Positions 54,208-63,569 of a DNA stretch of 64,000 nt are shown here, piece by piece (position 1 is the first letter of the stretch; each line of letters begins with the position of its first letter). This DNA comes from Pelomicrobium methylotrophicum (GTDB lineage Bacteria; Pseudomonadota; Gammaproteobacteria; Burkholderiales; UBA6910): contig NZ_VPFL01000008.1 in NCBI RefSeq assembly GCF_008014345.1, positions 58,613-122,612 of the forward strand, in the 5' to 3' direction. Made by a program: the position numbers and the translations under genes. A model generated the notes under the pieces. That model was not told the origin of the DNA, did not search any database, and saw only the letters and a list, made by a program, of their open reading frames with translations.

Positions 54208-54244
54208 TCGCTTCTAGTCGCACCAGAATACGAGGAGGATGTTC

Positions 54245-55960
54245 ATGTCCATGACCCGTCGCGAGTTTCTCCAGGTGCTCGCCGCGGCCGCGGCCGCGGG
54301 ACTCGCCCTGGACAGCCGCTCGGCCCTGGCCGGCACGCAACCTGAAAAGTTCTACCAGCTTCCCCGTTTCGGCAACGTGAGCCTGCTGCACCTCACCGAC
54401 TGCCACGCCCAGCTCCTGCCCATCTACTTCCGTGAGCCGAACTTGAACATCGGCGTGGGCGCCGCCGCCGGACAACCGCCCCACCTGGTGGGCGAAGCCT
54501 TGCTCAAGCGCTACGGCATCCGGCCTGGCACCCTGGAGGCCTACGCCTTTACCCATCTCGACTTCGTGCAGGCGGCGCGCACTTACGGCAAAGTCGGCGG
54601 CTTCGCCCACCTGGCCACGCTGGTGAAGTGGCTTCGGGCCGAGCGCCCTGGCGCGCTCCTGCTGGACGGCGGGGACACTTGGCAGGGATCGGCGACCGCC
54701 CTATGGACCCGCGGCCAGGACATGGTGGACGCCTGCCTGCAGCTGGGGGTCGACGTCATGACCGGCCACTGGGAGTTCACGCTGGGCGCGGAACGGGTGA
54801 AGGAAGTGGTGGAGAAGGATTTCAAGGGCAGGATCGCCTTTGTCGCCCAGAACGTGAAGACCACCGACTTTGGCGACCCGGTATTCGAGCCCTACGTGAT
54901 CCGGGAGGTGAACGGCGTGCCCGTGGCCATCATCGGCCAGGCATTCCCCTACACCCCCATCGCCAACCCACGCTACATGGTCCCGGACTGGACCTTCGGC
55001 ATCCAGGACGACCGCCTCCAGAAGGTGGTGGACGAAGCGCGGAGCAAGGGTGCCCAAGTCGTCGTGCTGCTCTCCCACAACGGCATGGACGTGGACCTGA
55101 AGCTGGCCAGCCGCGTGACTGGGATCGACGTCATTCTGGGCGGCCACACCCACGACGTGGTCCCCCAACCCTCGGTGGTCAAGAACGCCAAAGGCCAGAC
55201 GCTGGTCACGAACGGGGGCTCCAACGGCAAGTTCCTGGGGGTGATGGACCTGGAAGTGAAAGGTGGGAAGGTGACCGGCTACCGCTACCGGCTGGTGCCG
55301 GTCTTCGCGAACCTCCTGCCCCCCGACCGGGAGATGGAGCAACTGATCCGCAAGATCCGGGCGCCGTACGAAGACAAGCTCAACGAGACGCTGGCCGTCA
55401 GCGAAGGACTCCTCTACCGACGGGGCAACTTCAACGGGTCGTTCGATCAGGTCATCCTGGACGCCTTGATGGCGGTCAAAGGCGCGGAAATCGCCTTTTC
55501 CCCGGGCTTCCGCTGGGGAACCACCATCCTGCCGGGCGAACCCATCACGATGGAGCGGTTGATGGACCAGACAGCCATCACCTACCCCTATGCGACGCTC
55601 ACCGAGCTCACCGGCGAACAGATTAAGATGATCCTGGAAGATGTCTGCGACAATTTGTTCAACCCCGACCCCTATCTGCAGCAGGGAGGAGACATGGTGC
55701 GGGTCGGTGGACTCCAGTACACCTGTGCTCCCAACGAGACCATGGGGCGCCGCATCAGCCAGATGACGCTGAAGGGCAAGCCCCTCGACCCGGCCAAGAA
55801 GTACAAGGTGGCGGGCTGGGCGCCGGTCGCCGAAGGGGCCTCGGGAGAGCCCATCTGGGAGGTGGTTGCCCAATACTTACGGGACCGGAAGACGATCCCG
55901 GCGCCCAAACTCAACCTGCCCAAGCTGGTGGGCGTCAAGGGCAACCCGGGTATCGCCTGA
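54245..55960 (+). CDS. soxB: Thiosulfohydrolase SoxB
   Basis: 571-residue periplasmic dimanganese enzyme that releases sulfate from SoxYZ-bound S-sulfonate. Twin-arginine signal MTRREFLQVLAAAAAAGLAL. Metallophosphatase-type motifs: LTDCHAQLLP, LLDGGDTWQGSATALWTRGQDM, GHWEFTLG, LSHNGMDVDLKLA and GGHTHDVVPQP. The start ATG at 54245 gives the best spacing from GAGGAGG; ATG 54239 abuts that site and 54251 is also possible. No soxAX or soxCD in the window. Confidence 0.97.
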   Translation: MSMTRREFLQVLAAAAAAGLALDSRSALAGTQPEKFYQLPRFGNVSLLHLTDCHAQLLPIYFREPNLNIGVGAAAGQPPHLVGEALLKRYGIRPGTLEAYAFTHLDFVQAARTYGKVGGFAHLATLVKWLRAERPGALLLDGGDTWQGSATALWTRGQDMVDACLQLGVDVMTGHWEFTLGAERVKEVVEKDFKGRIAFVAQNVKTTDFGDPVFEPYVIREVNGVPVAIIGQAFPYTPIANPRYMVPDWTFGIQDDRLQKVVDEARSKGAQVVVLLSHNGMDVDLKLASRVTGIDVILGGHTHDVVPQPSVVKNAKGQTLVTNGGSNGKFLGVMDLEVKGGKVTGYRYRLVPVFANLLPPDREMEQLIRKIRAPYEDKLNETLAVSEGLLYRRGNFNGSFDQVILDALMAVKGAEIAFSPGFRWGTTILPGEPITMERLMDQTAITYPYATLTELTGEQIKMILEDVCDNLFNPDPYLQQGGDMVRVGGLQYTCAPNETMGRRISQMTLKGKPLDPAKKYKVAGWAPVAEGASGEPIWEVVAQYLRDRKTIPAPKLNLPKLVGVKGNPGIA

Positions 55961-55971
55961 GAGGCCCTGAC

Positions 55972-56002
55972 AGGCCGCCCCCGCCCGTCCGGAGGGCGGC
56001 CT
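55972..56002 (+). terminator. Stem-loop after soxB
   Basis: Perfect 9-base GC-rich arms AGGCCGCCC / GGGCGGCCT with a 13-base loop, 11 bases after the soxB stop. No T-run. Probably ends the sox transcript. Confidence 0.5.
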
Positions 56003-56022
56003 CGCCCGGTCCAGCGGACGGT

Positions 56023-56028
56023 TATAAT
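56023..56028 (+). promoter_or_regulatory. -10 box of the exporter operon
   Basis: TATAAT 54 bases before the start of the membrane-fusion protein gene; no good -35 is seen at the standard distance. Confidence 0.35.
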
Positions 56029-56081
56029 CTTCGGCGCGATCTCTGTGCCGTCCCGAGCCACGCCTAGAGCGCCGGAGTCTG

Positions 56082-57224
56082 ATGCGTATCAAAGCGATCC
56101 TTTTCGTCGGGGCTTTGGCGTTGGCCGCGGCCGCCGGCGGCTGGGCATATCTGCACCGCGTCAACGAGCAACAGCCGTACGTGACCGCCCTCGTGGACCG
56201 GGGCGACATCGTCCAGACCATCTCAGCCAACGGCACCCTCAACCCCGTGGTCCTGGTCAACGTGGGAACCCAGATCTCGGGCACCATCCACAAGCTTTAC
56301 GCGGACTTCAACGACCAGGTCAAGGCCGGACAGGTCCTCGCAGAACTGGACCCGTCCCTCATCCAGGCCGCCATCGCCCAGCGCCAGGCCGACCTTGCCA
56401 GCGCGGAGGCCCAGCTGAGGCTCGCTCAGGCCAAGGAGCGCCGTACCCGGGAGCTGGTGGCCCAAGGCTTCGTGCACCAGGCCCAGCTCGACGACGCGAT
56501 CAAGGAAGCAGAGGCCGCAGCGGCTCAAGTGGCGGCCGCCCGCGCCCAGCTCGAGCGTGAGCAGGTGAACCTGCGCTATTCGGTCATCCGTTCGCCGATC
56601 TCGGGGATCGTGGTGGCCCGCAACGTGGACGTGGGCCAGACCGTGGCCGCCAGTTTCCAGACGCCCACCTTGTTTCAGATCGCGAAGGATCTGAAGCAGA
56701 TGCAAATCTACGCGGCGGTGGCGGAGGCCGACGTAGGCGCCATCCAAGTCGGCCAACAAGTGCGCTTCACCGTTGACGCCTTCCCGGATCGGGAATTCGT
56801 CGGCACGGTGAGCCAGATCCGCCTCAATCCCATGATCCAGCAGAATGTGGTCACCTACAACGTGGTGGTCACGGCGGACAATAGGGAGGGGATTCTCCTG
56901 CCCGGCATGACCGCTCACGTGCATATTACGCTACGGACTCGCGCCAACGCGCTGCGCGTACCCAACGCGGCCCTGCGCTTTGTCCCCCGAGGCGGGCGCG
57001 AGACGGGGACCGAGCGCCGCCGCGCGGAGGCCCCCGACCGCAAGACGGTGTACCGGCTGGAGGAGGGCAAACGCCTCGTCCCGGTCCAGATCCGCACCGG
57101 GATCAGCGACAACCACTACACCGAGGTGGTCGGCGGCGAGCTCCGGCCCGGCGACACGATCGTCCTCCGTCAACTGCGGACGGATTGGCCGGAGGCCGGC
57201 GGCCCGTTTCGCTTTCGGCTATGA
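56082..57224 (+). CDS. MacA-like periplasmic adaptor (HlyD/RND-MFP family)
   Basis: 380 residues with an N-terminal membrane anchor (RIKAILFVGALALAAAAGGWAYL), a barrel-sandwich lipoyl-like domain (VNVGTQISGTIHKLYADFNDQVKAGQVLAELD), a helical hairpin (residues 87-160, AIAQRQADLASAEAQLRLAQAKERR) and a beta-barrel domain. Links an inner membrane ABC transporter to an outer membrane channel. The stop overlaps the ATPase start. Substrate unknown; macrolides, peptides or lipids are exported by relatives. No outer membrane partner gene is adjacent. Confidence 0.92.
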   Translation: MRIKAILFVGALALAAAAGGWAYLHRVNEQQPYVTALVDRGDIVQTISANGTLNPVVLVNVGTQISGTIHKLYADFNDQVKAGQVLAELDPSLIQAAIAQRQADLASAEAQLRLAQAKERRTRELVAQGFVHQAQLDDAIKEAEAAAAQVAAARAQLEREQVNLRYSVIRSPISGIVVARNVDVGQTVAASFQTPTLFQIAKDLKQMQIYAAVAEADVGAIQVGQQVRFTVDAFPDREFVGTVSQIRLNPMIQQNVVTYNVVVTADNREGILLPGMTAHVHITLRTRANALRVPNAALRFVPRGGRETGTERRRAEAPDRKTVYRLEEGKRLVPVQIRTGISDNHYTEVVGGELRPGDTIVLRQLRTDWPEAGGPFRFRL

Positions 57225-57958
57225 GCGCAGGCGAGCCGCTCGTGCGCCTCGAGCGCCTCGTCAAGCGCTATCCGGGAGCAGTGGACGAGCGCCCGGCGCT
57301 GCAGGGCGTCGATCTGGCGATCGGGCGCGGCGAGTTCGTCGCCGTCATGGGCCCGTCGGGCTCGGGCAAGTCCACCCTCATGAACATTCTGGGCTGCCTT
57401 GACGTTCCCACCTCGGGGAAATACTTCCTCGACGGCCGCGATACCTCCGACCTCAGCCAGGATGCCCTCGCCGGCCTGCGTAACCGCGTCATCGGCTTCG
57501 TGTTTCAGAATTTCAACCTGCTCCCGCGCATAAACGCCGTGGATAACGTGGCGCTGCCCCTGCTGTACGCCGGCGTGGGCGCTTCTGAGCGCCGGCGCCG
57601 CGCCCTCGAGCTGCTGGAACGCATGGGGCTCGGCCGATTCGCGGATTCGCTTCCCAGCCAGATGTCGGGCGGCCAGCAGCAGCGCGTCGCCATCGCCCGG
57701 GCGCTGGTCAACCGACCCCAGCTCCTCCTCGCCGACGAACCGACGGGCAACTTGGACACCCAGACCGGCGCCGAGATCATGCGAATGCTCGTCGAACTCA
57801 ATCAGCGCCACGGCCTCACCATCGTGCTGGTGACCCACGAGCCCGCGATCGCAGCCTACGCGCACCGGCTGGTGCGTTTTCTCGACGGGCAAGTCGTTCA
57901 CGATGGCGAAGTGGCGACCGGCCTCGCGCTGCCACCCAGCGCGGCGGTGGAAGCATGA
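57221..57958 (+). CDS. ABC transporter ATP-binding protein, MacB/LolD class
   Basis: 245 residues. Walker [11 protein letters not shown]-loop [22 protein letters not shown], signature [14 protein letters not shown] and Walker [13 protein letters not shown], all of the LolD/MacB/FtsE class. The start ATG at 57221 overlaps the adaptor stop by 4 bases (ATGA), so the frame from 57185 is rejected. Coupled by another ATGA overlap to the permease: a MacB split in two genes. Confidence 0.95.
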   Translation: MSAGEPLVRLERLVKRYPGAVDERPALQGVDLAIGRGEFVAVMGPSGSGKSTLMNILGCLDVPTSGKYFLDGRDTSDLSQDALAGLRNRVIGFVFQNFNLLPRINAVDNVALPLLYAGVGASERRRRALELLERMGLGRFADSLPSQMSGGQQQRVAIARALVNRPQLLLADEPTGNLDTQTGAEIMRMLVELNQRHGLTIVLVTHEPAIAAYAHRLVRFLDGQVVHDGEVATGLALPPSAAVEA

Positions 57959-59175
57959 GGCTTGCCATCGCCTCCGAGAGCTGGCGGGCACTCGGCCAGA
58001 ACCGCCTGCGGTCCGCGCTTACCACGCTGGGCATGGTGATCGGGGTCGCTTCGGTCGTGCTCATGCTCGCCATCGGCCAAGGGACCCAAGCCACGGTCAA
58101 CCAGGCCATCGCCAGCATGGGAAGCAATCTGATCGTGGTGGTGCCCGGAGCCACCACCCAAGGGGGAGTACGCCTCGGCGCCGGTACGGCGGGGCCGCTC
58201 ACCGTCGCGGACGCCGAGGCGATCGCTGCGCTTCCTGAGATCGCCGACGTCGCTCCAATGCAGAGTGGCGTGCTGCAGCTCGTGTACGGTCCCCACAACT
58301 GGGGCACCAGCGTGTACGGTGTCACCCCGGCCTTCTGGCGCATCCGCGGTTGGGACATCGAGACGGGCAGCGGATTCACTGAGGCCGACGTGCGCTCCGC
58401 AGCCCGGGTTGCCGTACTGGGGAGAGCGGTGGCCGAGAACCTCTTCGGCACCGAAAACCCGGTCGGCAAGACCATCCGCATCCGGGACCTGCCCTTTGTC
58501 GTGGTCGGCGTGCTCGCGCCCAAGGGCCAAAGCCTCGATGGGCGCGACCAGGACGACGCTGTCCACGTGCCGCTCACCACCGCCCAGCGCCAGCTCTTCG
58601 GCATGTCGGTGCCCGGGGCCATCCGCTTCCTGGTCGTCCAAGCCCGCTCCGCCGAAGTCATGGAGCAGGCCCAGGCGGAGATCCGCAGCCTCCTGCGCCA
58701 GCGCCGCCGCATCGCGCACGGCCAGGAAGACGACTTCACCGTACGCAACCTCTCGGCCGTGGCCGAGACGGCGGCGCTTTCGGCTCGCACCCTGTCCCTG
58801 ACCCTGGGGGCCATCGCTTCCATTTCACTGGTCGTCGGCGGCATCGGTATCATGAACATCATGCTGGTGTCTGTCACTGAACGCACGCGGGAGATCGGCA
58901 TCCGCATGGCGGTCGGTGCCCGGCGCCGTGACATTTTGGTCCAGTTCTTACTGGAAGCCGTGTGGATCTGCAGCGCGGGCGGTCTGGCGGGCGCCGCCTT
59001 GGGGATCGCCCTCGCCTGGCTCCTGAGCGAAGCCGCCCGCATGACCGTCGTCGTCAGCCTGACCGCCATCGCGATCTCGTTCGGCTTCGCGGCGGGCATC
59101 GGGGTCTTTTTCGGTTTCTACCCGGCGCGCAAGGCCGCTCGCCTGCAACCGGTGGAAGCGTTGCGGCACGAGTAA
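57955..59175 (+). CDS. ABC transporter permease, MacB/FtsX type
   Basis: 406 residues with the MacB permease plan: one N-terminal helix (LRSALTTLGMVIGVASVVLMLAIG), a large periplasmic domain (residues 45-275, including MacB-PCD motifs), then three helices (IASISLVVGGIGIMNIMLVSVTERTREIGIRMAVGAR ...). Ends with KAARLQPVEALRHE, a hallmark of the family. Works with the adaptor and ATPase upstream as a tripartite, mechanotransmitting exporter. Confidence 0.95.
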   Translation: MRLAIASESWRALGQNRLRSALTTLGMVIGVASVVLMLAIGQGTQATVNQAIASMGSNLIVVVPGATTQGGVRLGAGTAGPLTVADAEAIAALPEIADVAPMQSGVLQLVYGPHNWGTSVYGVTPAFWRIRGWDIETGSGFTEADVRSAARVAVLGRAVAENLFGTENPVGKTIRIRDLPFVVVGVLAPKGQSLDGRDQDDAVHVPLTTAQRQLFGMSVPGAIRFLVVQARSAEVMEQAQAEIRSLLRQRRRIAHGQEDDFTVRNLSAVAETAALSARTLSLTLGAIASISLVVGGIGIMNIMLVSVTERTREIGIRMAVGARRRDILVQFLLEAVWICSAGGLAGAALGIALAWLLSEAARMTVVVSLTAIAISFGFAAGIGVFFGFYPARKAARLQPVEALRHE

Positions 59176-59240
59176 CCCGAAGTGCGCGTAAGCCTCCACC
59201 GCCTTCCCTTGAGACGGCCGCTGCCACGACGCTTGGTCCC

Positions 59241-60764
59241 TTGAACGCCCATCGCCTCGCCCGGAACACTTTCTACAATCTCATCGGACAGGGCGCACCG
59301 ATGTTGCTGGCGCTCCTGGCCTTTCCTCTGCTGATCCAGCACCTGGGAACCGATCGGTTCGGGGCGCTCACGCTCGTCTGGGCCGTCATCGGCTATTTCA
59401 GCCTGTTCGACCTCGGCATCAGCCGGGCCTTGATCAGGATCGTGGCGGAAAGGACCGCGGCGGGGCGGGACGACGAGGTGCCCGTGTTCGTATGGACCGC
59501 CCTGGGATTGACGTGCGCGCTGGGCATGGCCGCAGCGTTGCTTCTGGCCGCCGTCACCCCCTGGATGGTGACCGGCGTGCTGAGCATTCCCCAGGAATTG
59601 CAACAGGAAACCCGCCTTGCTTTGTACGTCCTCGCCGCAAGTCTTCCGCTCGTGACCACTTCGGCCGCCCTCAAAGGCGTGCTGGAGGGACGCCACCACT
59701 TCGGAGTCAGCAATGCCATTCAGGTCGGAACAGGCATGGTGACGTTTCTCGGACCGCTGGCCGTGCTGCCGATCTCGACCAGCATCGCTGCGATCATGGT
59801 GGTGCTCGTTGCGGGGCGCCTCATGGCTTGGCTCGCGTACTTCGTCACCTCGATACGCCTTCTTCCGGCCGCACATCGACATTTCGCATTTGAACGGCGT
59901 TCGGCCGCTGTGCTGCTCAGGGTCGGCGGCTGGATGGCGGTATCCAGCATCATCGGCCCGATCATGGTTTACATGGACCGTTTCGTCATCGGCAGCCTCA
60001 TTTCTCTGGCCGCGGTCGCTTACTACGTGACCCCCTATGAGGTCGTGACCAAGCTATGGCTTATTCCGGGTGCGCTGGCGGCAGTGCTTTATCCAACGTT
60101 TTCCGCCGCCTATGCCCAAGACCGGGAGCGCACGGCCAGGTTGTTCGGCCAAGGAGTCAAGTATGCCTTTATTACTCTCTTCCCCGTCACGCTGGCATTC
60201 GTGACCCTGTCGTATGAAGCCCTAGAACTCTGGATCGGCACTGAGTTTGCGCAGAACAGCTATCGCGTCTTGCAAATCCTGGCGGTGGGGGTCCTGATCA
60301 ACAGCCTGGCACAGATTGCCTACGCCCTGGTGCAGGGAGCGGGAAGGCCTGATCTCACGGCCAAGTTCCATCTCGCCGAGTTGCCCTTTTACCTGGCCGC
60401 CCTGGGATGGTTGGCCCACACCTATGGCGTTACGGGCGCCGCCCTCGCATGGACCGGGCGGGTAGCCGTCGACGCGGGGCTGCTTTTCTTCGCCGCAACA
60501 AGGCTGATGTCCGCCGTAACGGCGCCTCATCTAAAACGACTTTGGCTCCTCGCTTCCCTAGCCGGCATTTCCATTGTCACGGGAGCAACATTGGACAATG
60601 TCACCGCAAAACTGGGATTTCTAGGCATCGGCCTGCCCGCGCTTCTGAGCTGGTGCTGGTTGCGATGGTTCTCAGCCGAGGAACGAGCCGTGGTGCTCGG
60701 CCTATTGTCCCAGTCGAAGATTGTGCAACCCCTTTTCTGTAAATTTCTTCGGCGGGTGTCATGA
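59241..60764 (+). CDS. Polysaccharide flippase (Wzx/MVF-like)
   Basis: 507-residue membrane protein with about twelve to fourteen helices; the N-terminus ARNTFYNLIGQGAPMLLALLAFPLLIQHLGTDRFGALTLVWAVIGYFSLFDLGISRALIRIVAE is typical of O-antigen/teichoic acid flippases. Start chosen at TTG 59241 because the open frame further upstream runs antisense-free through the permease gene; ATG 59301 is an alternative. The last codons lie at the edge of the adjacent IS256 element, whose end appears to supply the stop, so the original C-terminus may be trimmed. No glycosyltransferase genes are nearby. Confidence 0.85.
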   Translation: MNAHRLARNTFYNLIGQGAPMLLALLAFPLLIQHLGTDRFGALTLVWAVIGYFSLFDLGISRALIRIVAERTAAGRDDEVPVFVWTALGLTCALGMAAALLLAAVTPWMVTGVLSIPQELQQETRLALYVLAASLPLVTTSAALKGVLEGRHHFGVSNAIQVGTGMVTFLGPLAVLPISTSIAAIMVVLVAGRLMAWLAYFVTSIRLLPAAHRHFAFERRSAAVLLRVGGWMAVSSIIGPIMVYMDRFVIGSLISLAAVAYYVTPYEVVTKLWLIPGALAAVLYPTFSAAYAQDRERTARLFGQGVKYAFITLFPVTLAFVTLSYEALELWIGTEFAQNSYRVLQILAVGVLINSLAQIAYALVQGAGRPDLTAKFHLAELPFYLAALGWLAHTYGVTGAALAWTGRVAVDAGLLFFAATRLMSAVTAPHLKRLWLLASLAGISIVTGATLDNVTAKLGFLGIGLPALLSWCWLRWFSAEERAVVLGLLSQSKIVQPLFCKFLRRVS

Positions 60765-61976
60765 CGCCGGGGTTACGGGTTGAGGTTGAGATAGATCTTG
60801 CCGGTCATCCACTCGTCGTCGAGTTCGGCGAGCAAAGCGGAGACCAGGCGCAGGCAGGAATCGGGGTTCGGGAAGATGCTCGCCACGCGGGTGCGGCGTC
60901 TGAGTTCCCGGTTGATGCGCTCCAGGCCATTGGTGGTGCGCAAGCGGACACGATGGGCCGCAGGGAAGTCGAACACGGTCAGACTCTCGGAGATGGCCAT
61001 CTCGGCCCATTGGGCCAGCTTCGGATGTTCCTTGCGCCAGGCTTCCAAGGCGGCCTTGAGCAGCCGCTCGGCTTCCATCTTGTCCGGGGCATTGAAGATG
61101 GCGCGCATCTGGGCGGCGACCGTTTTCTTCGCCTCCTGACGGGTGACGAGCTGTCCGGCATTCTGCTGCAGATGGAACTGGCAGCGCTGCCAGGGCACCG
61201 CGGGCAGAACCGCCCGGCGGGCGGCTTTGAGACCCGCATGGTCATCGGCCACAAGGAGTTTGACCCCTTTCAGGCCACGGCTCATCAGGCTTTCGAGGAA
61301 CCGCCGCCAGTTGATCTCGGCTTCCGAGGTGGCAATCTCGCAGCCCAGCACCCGGCGCTTGCCCGAAGCCTCGATCCCGACGGCGATCAAGACCGCGCAA
61401 TCGACGATTCTGCCCTCGAGCCGCACCTTCTCGTAGCGGGCGTCCAAGAAGAGATAAGGCACCTCGCCCAAGGGGCGTTCCCGCCAGGCTTTGAGTCCTT
61501 CGTCAAGCTTGGCCGCAGCGCGGCTCACTTGCGCGGAAGACAGCCCAATCTCCGGCCCGAGCAGCCGTTGCAGCACCTCGATCACCCGCCGGGTGGAGAC
61601 CCCCTGGACGTACATCTCGGCGAGCGCGAGATTCACCGCCTGGTCGGTGCGGGTGCCCTTCTCCAGGGCGGAAGGATAGAAATCGCCGGAACGCACCTGC
61701 GGCACCTGAAAGGTCACTTCACCGAACCGGGTGAGCAGGGTCTTGGGCTTGAAACCGTTGGCGTAATCGCGTCGTGTCGCGGTACGCTCATAAGGTTTGG
61801 CGCCAAGGAATTCGGCGCGCTCGATCTTGGCTGCTTCATTGACCAGAATGCGCAAGGCTTCGCCCGCGCCATCCAGCCCGTGCTCAAGCAACGCCGCATA
61901 GGCCGCCTCCAGAGGGTTCGTTTCGACTCGCATCGCCATGGGGCTTATACTCCTTTCGTGATGTCATGGCGCCAGA
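60757..61976. mobile_element. IS256-family insertion sequence
   Basis: Contains a full-length transposase (60773-61939, minus strand). The approximate ends are marked by related sequences TGTCATGACGCC (near 60757) and TGTCATGGCGCC (near 61962), which share an inverted CATGAC core. I could not define exact terminal repeats or a target duplication by eye, so the borders may be off by tens of bases. Confidence 0.7.
60773..61939 (-). CDS. IS256-family transposase
   Basis: 388 residues, intact. DDE-family motifs: YLFLDARYEKVRLEGRIVDCAVLIAVGIE (first Asp), LLVADDHAGLKAARRAVLP (second Asp), WQRCQFHLQQN (the family's C-x2-H), and NGLERINRELRRRTRVASIFPN (Glu) near the C-terminus. The reading frame has no stop or frameshift, so it could be active. 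Start ATG at 61939 with MAMRVETNP. Confidence 0.96.
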   Translation of the reverse strand: MAMRVETNPLEAAYAALLEHGLDGAGEALRILVNEAAKIERAEFLGAKPYERTATRRDYANGFKPKTLLTRFGEVTFQVPQVRSGDFYPSALEKGTRTDQAVNLALAEMYVQGVSTRRVIEVLQRLLGPEIGLSSAQVSRAAAKLDEGLKAWRERPLGEVPYLFLDARYEKVRLEGRIVDCAVLIAVGIEASGKRRVLGCEIATSEAEINWRRFLESLMSRGLKGVKLLVADDHAGLKAARRAVLPAVPWQRCQFHLQQNAGQLVTRQEAKKTVAAQMRAIFNAPDKMEAERLLKAALEAWRKEHPKLAQWAEMAISESLTVFDFPAAHRVRLRTTNGLERINRELRRRTRVASIFPNPDSCLRLVSALLAELDDEWMTGKIYLNLNP

Positions 61977-62172
61977 CCTCCCGCCAAAACGCACTGCCCA
62001 AAGGGCTAGGCGGAATTTACAGAAAGAAAGATACACAACTCCAGTCGAAAGCCAAACCATGACCGCCAACGGTGCCCAGATCAGAGCCCACCCTCATCCA
62101 CGCTGCCTCGTGTGCAGATTCTGTATCCAGAGCGGGGAGATACCGTAAATTATCTTTCGCACATTTTCAGAG

Positions 62173-62590
62173 GTGGTGGCCAGGTCCCGATCAAATTGGC
62201 AGTCGCCAGGTGATACGTACTTGGGGGGCGAAATGCGTCATGTCTCGGTGCGGGTGGCCATCGGCGTTGATAGCGACGGCTACCGCAAAGCGTTCGGTAT
62301 TGCTGAGGGCACCAGAAGAAGGGGCGGGTCAACCTTTTCCAAGCACCCGAAAGACCAAGGCATAAAAGGCGCTAGGATCTTGATCCCGGATGCCTGCCCG
62401 GGGCTCGTGGAATCGCTCGCCAAGGTCTTCCCGCAAGCCCTCTGGCAGCGCTGTTTTTCCGTCGTGCCCAAGGGCAAGTGTGCGCGGTAGCGCAGATGCT
62501 GAAAGTGATTCACGCCGCCAAGGACAGGGTAGCCGCCTAGACCAAAGCGAAAACCGTCATCGAAAAGCTTCAGGCAATGAAGCTTGGAGC
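62173..62590 (+). pseudogene. Decayed IS256-family transposase fragment
   Basis: Central part of a second, different IS256-type transposase, opposite in orientation to the intact one: VAIGVDSDGYRKAFGIAEGTRR, DQGIKGARILIPDACPGLVESLAKVFPQALWQRC, then, after an apparent frameshift near 62475, QMLKVIHAAKDRVAA, an in-frame stop and TKAKTVIEKLQAMKLG. Both ends are missing and a short stretch after WQRC is deleted. The sequence AATTTACAGAAAGAAAGATAC near 62009 looks like part of the terminal region of such an element. Confidence 0.85.
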
Positions 62591-62670
62591 TCACCGCTCA
62601 TGCTCTGCCCAACGGGACTTCGCCATACAGCGGGAGTTTCATCCGCAAGAGTGCGACCATGCTGGACGCA

Positions 62671-62699
62671 TAAAAGAAGCCCCCTTCACCGGGGGCTTC
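62671..62699 (-). terminator. Intrinsic terminator of pilA
   Basis: Perfect 9-base arms GAAGCCCCC / GGGGGCTTC, 6-base loop, followed leftward by TTTTA. It is 23 bases past the pilA stop. Confidence 0.85.
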
Positions 62700-62721
62700 C
62701 GAGAATGACGTCGACGTTTTG

Positions 62722-63222
62722 TTATGAACGGCAGTCTGCTGGCAAATACTTGTTGGCAACATCCGTCGTGCCAGGAGCTGCCACAACACTACCTCCTGTA
62801 CCAAGCAGTTGAGCGCCGGCGGGTGGCTGCCTGTTGCCGCACACCCATACCACACTCCGGTCCGTTGTCTGATATGGAGTAAGAGAGAGCTTTTTGCCTG
62901 TGATCTGGGCGTTTGCCTTGTTTCCGTAAGTTATCTCAATAGTGCCATTGGTGATAGCGACTTGGGTGACATAGTTGCCCGATGTATCTGTCGCGTTAGC
63001 AGACATGCCGGCCGCACTGCGGTCAGCTGGCGGAGCGCCAGTGGAAGAGAATGTTTCTGTGACGGCCGTCTTTGCCGCCGCAGCCAACGACAAGCCTTCC
63101 GAGACCTGCGATCGGATGGTGTAGTCCTGATACGCCGGAATCGCGATGGCGGCCAGGATGCCGATGATCGCCACCACGATCATCAGCTCGATCAGCGTAA
63201 AACCTTTTTGCAACGGTTTCAT
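62722..63222 (-). CDS. pilA: Type IV major pilin PilA
   Basis: 166 residues. Type III signal [38 protein letters not shown], with a 7-residue leader (MKPLQKG) cut before Phe by PilD and the Glu5 typical of pilins. Two cysteines near the C-terminus ([10 protein letters not shown] and LPADCRS) form the usual D-region disulfide. AAGGAG ribosome site upstream; a sigma-54 promoter lies 57 bases before the ATG and a strong terminator follows. Longer frames upstream are rejected because the prepilin leader fixes the start. Confidence 0.96.
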   Translation of the reverse strand: MKPLQKGFTLIELMIVVAIIGILAAIAIPAYQDYTIRSQVSEGLSLAAAAKTAVTETFSSTGAPPADRSAAGMSANATDTSGNYVTQVAITNGTIEITYGNKANAQITGKKLSLTPYQTTDRSVVWVCGNRQPPAGAQLLGTGGSVVAAPGTTDVANKYLPADCRS

Positions 63223-63278
63223 AGAACGCTCCTTTTCAGCTGGAAGACCCATGGGACACATCCCCAGGCCGGGTTGAA

Positions 63279-63293
63279 GCAAGGGATATGCCA
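63279..63293 (-). promoter_or_regulatory. Sigma-54 promoter of pilA
   Basis: Leftward TGGCAT-ATCCC-TTGC matches the -24/-12 consensus (TGGCAC-N5-TTGC) at 11 of 11 positions except C to T. Sigma-54 with PilR control of pilA is well known. Confidence 0.75.
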
Positions 63294-63569
63294 AACTTTT
63301 CGCCGGGTCTTAAGCCCCTTCGAGGCGTCGGGCCGCGATGCCGACCCCCCGGGGGAGTACGGAGTCAGGCAAAAACTGACGCTGTCCGTCACCCGGCGGC
63401 TGCCTCGGCTCCCCCCGGATCTTCGCCCCCGCCCCTGGATCTCATTCCCCCTATCGGCTGAGCCCCGGGCTCCTGGAACTCAAAGGATGTTCATGCCGCT
63501 CAGGGGTGGTGTTGGCGCCCTTTTCCAACGCTGGCGTAAGATCAACGGCGGAAGTCGAGCCCATCCTGG
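63294..63569. other. Noncoding stretch between pilA promoter and the pilB-like gene
   Basis: About 275 bases, GC-rich, no convincing open frame or terminator. The upstream part probably holds activator (PilR-type) sites for the sigma-54 promoter, but no clear motif was seen. Confidence 0.5.
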
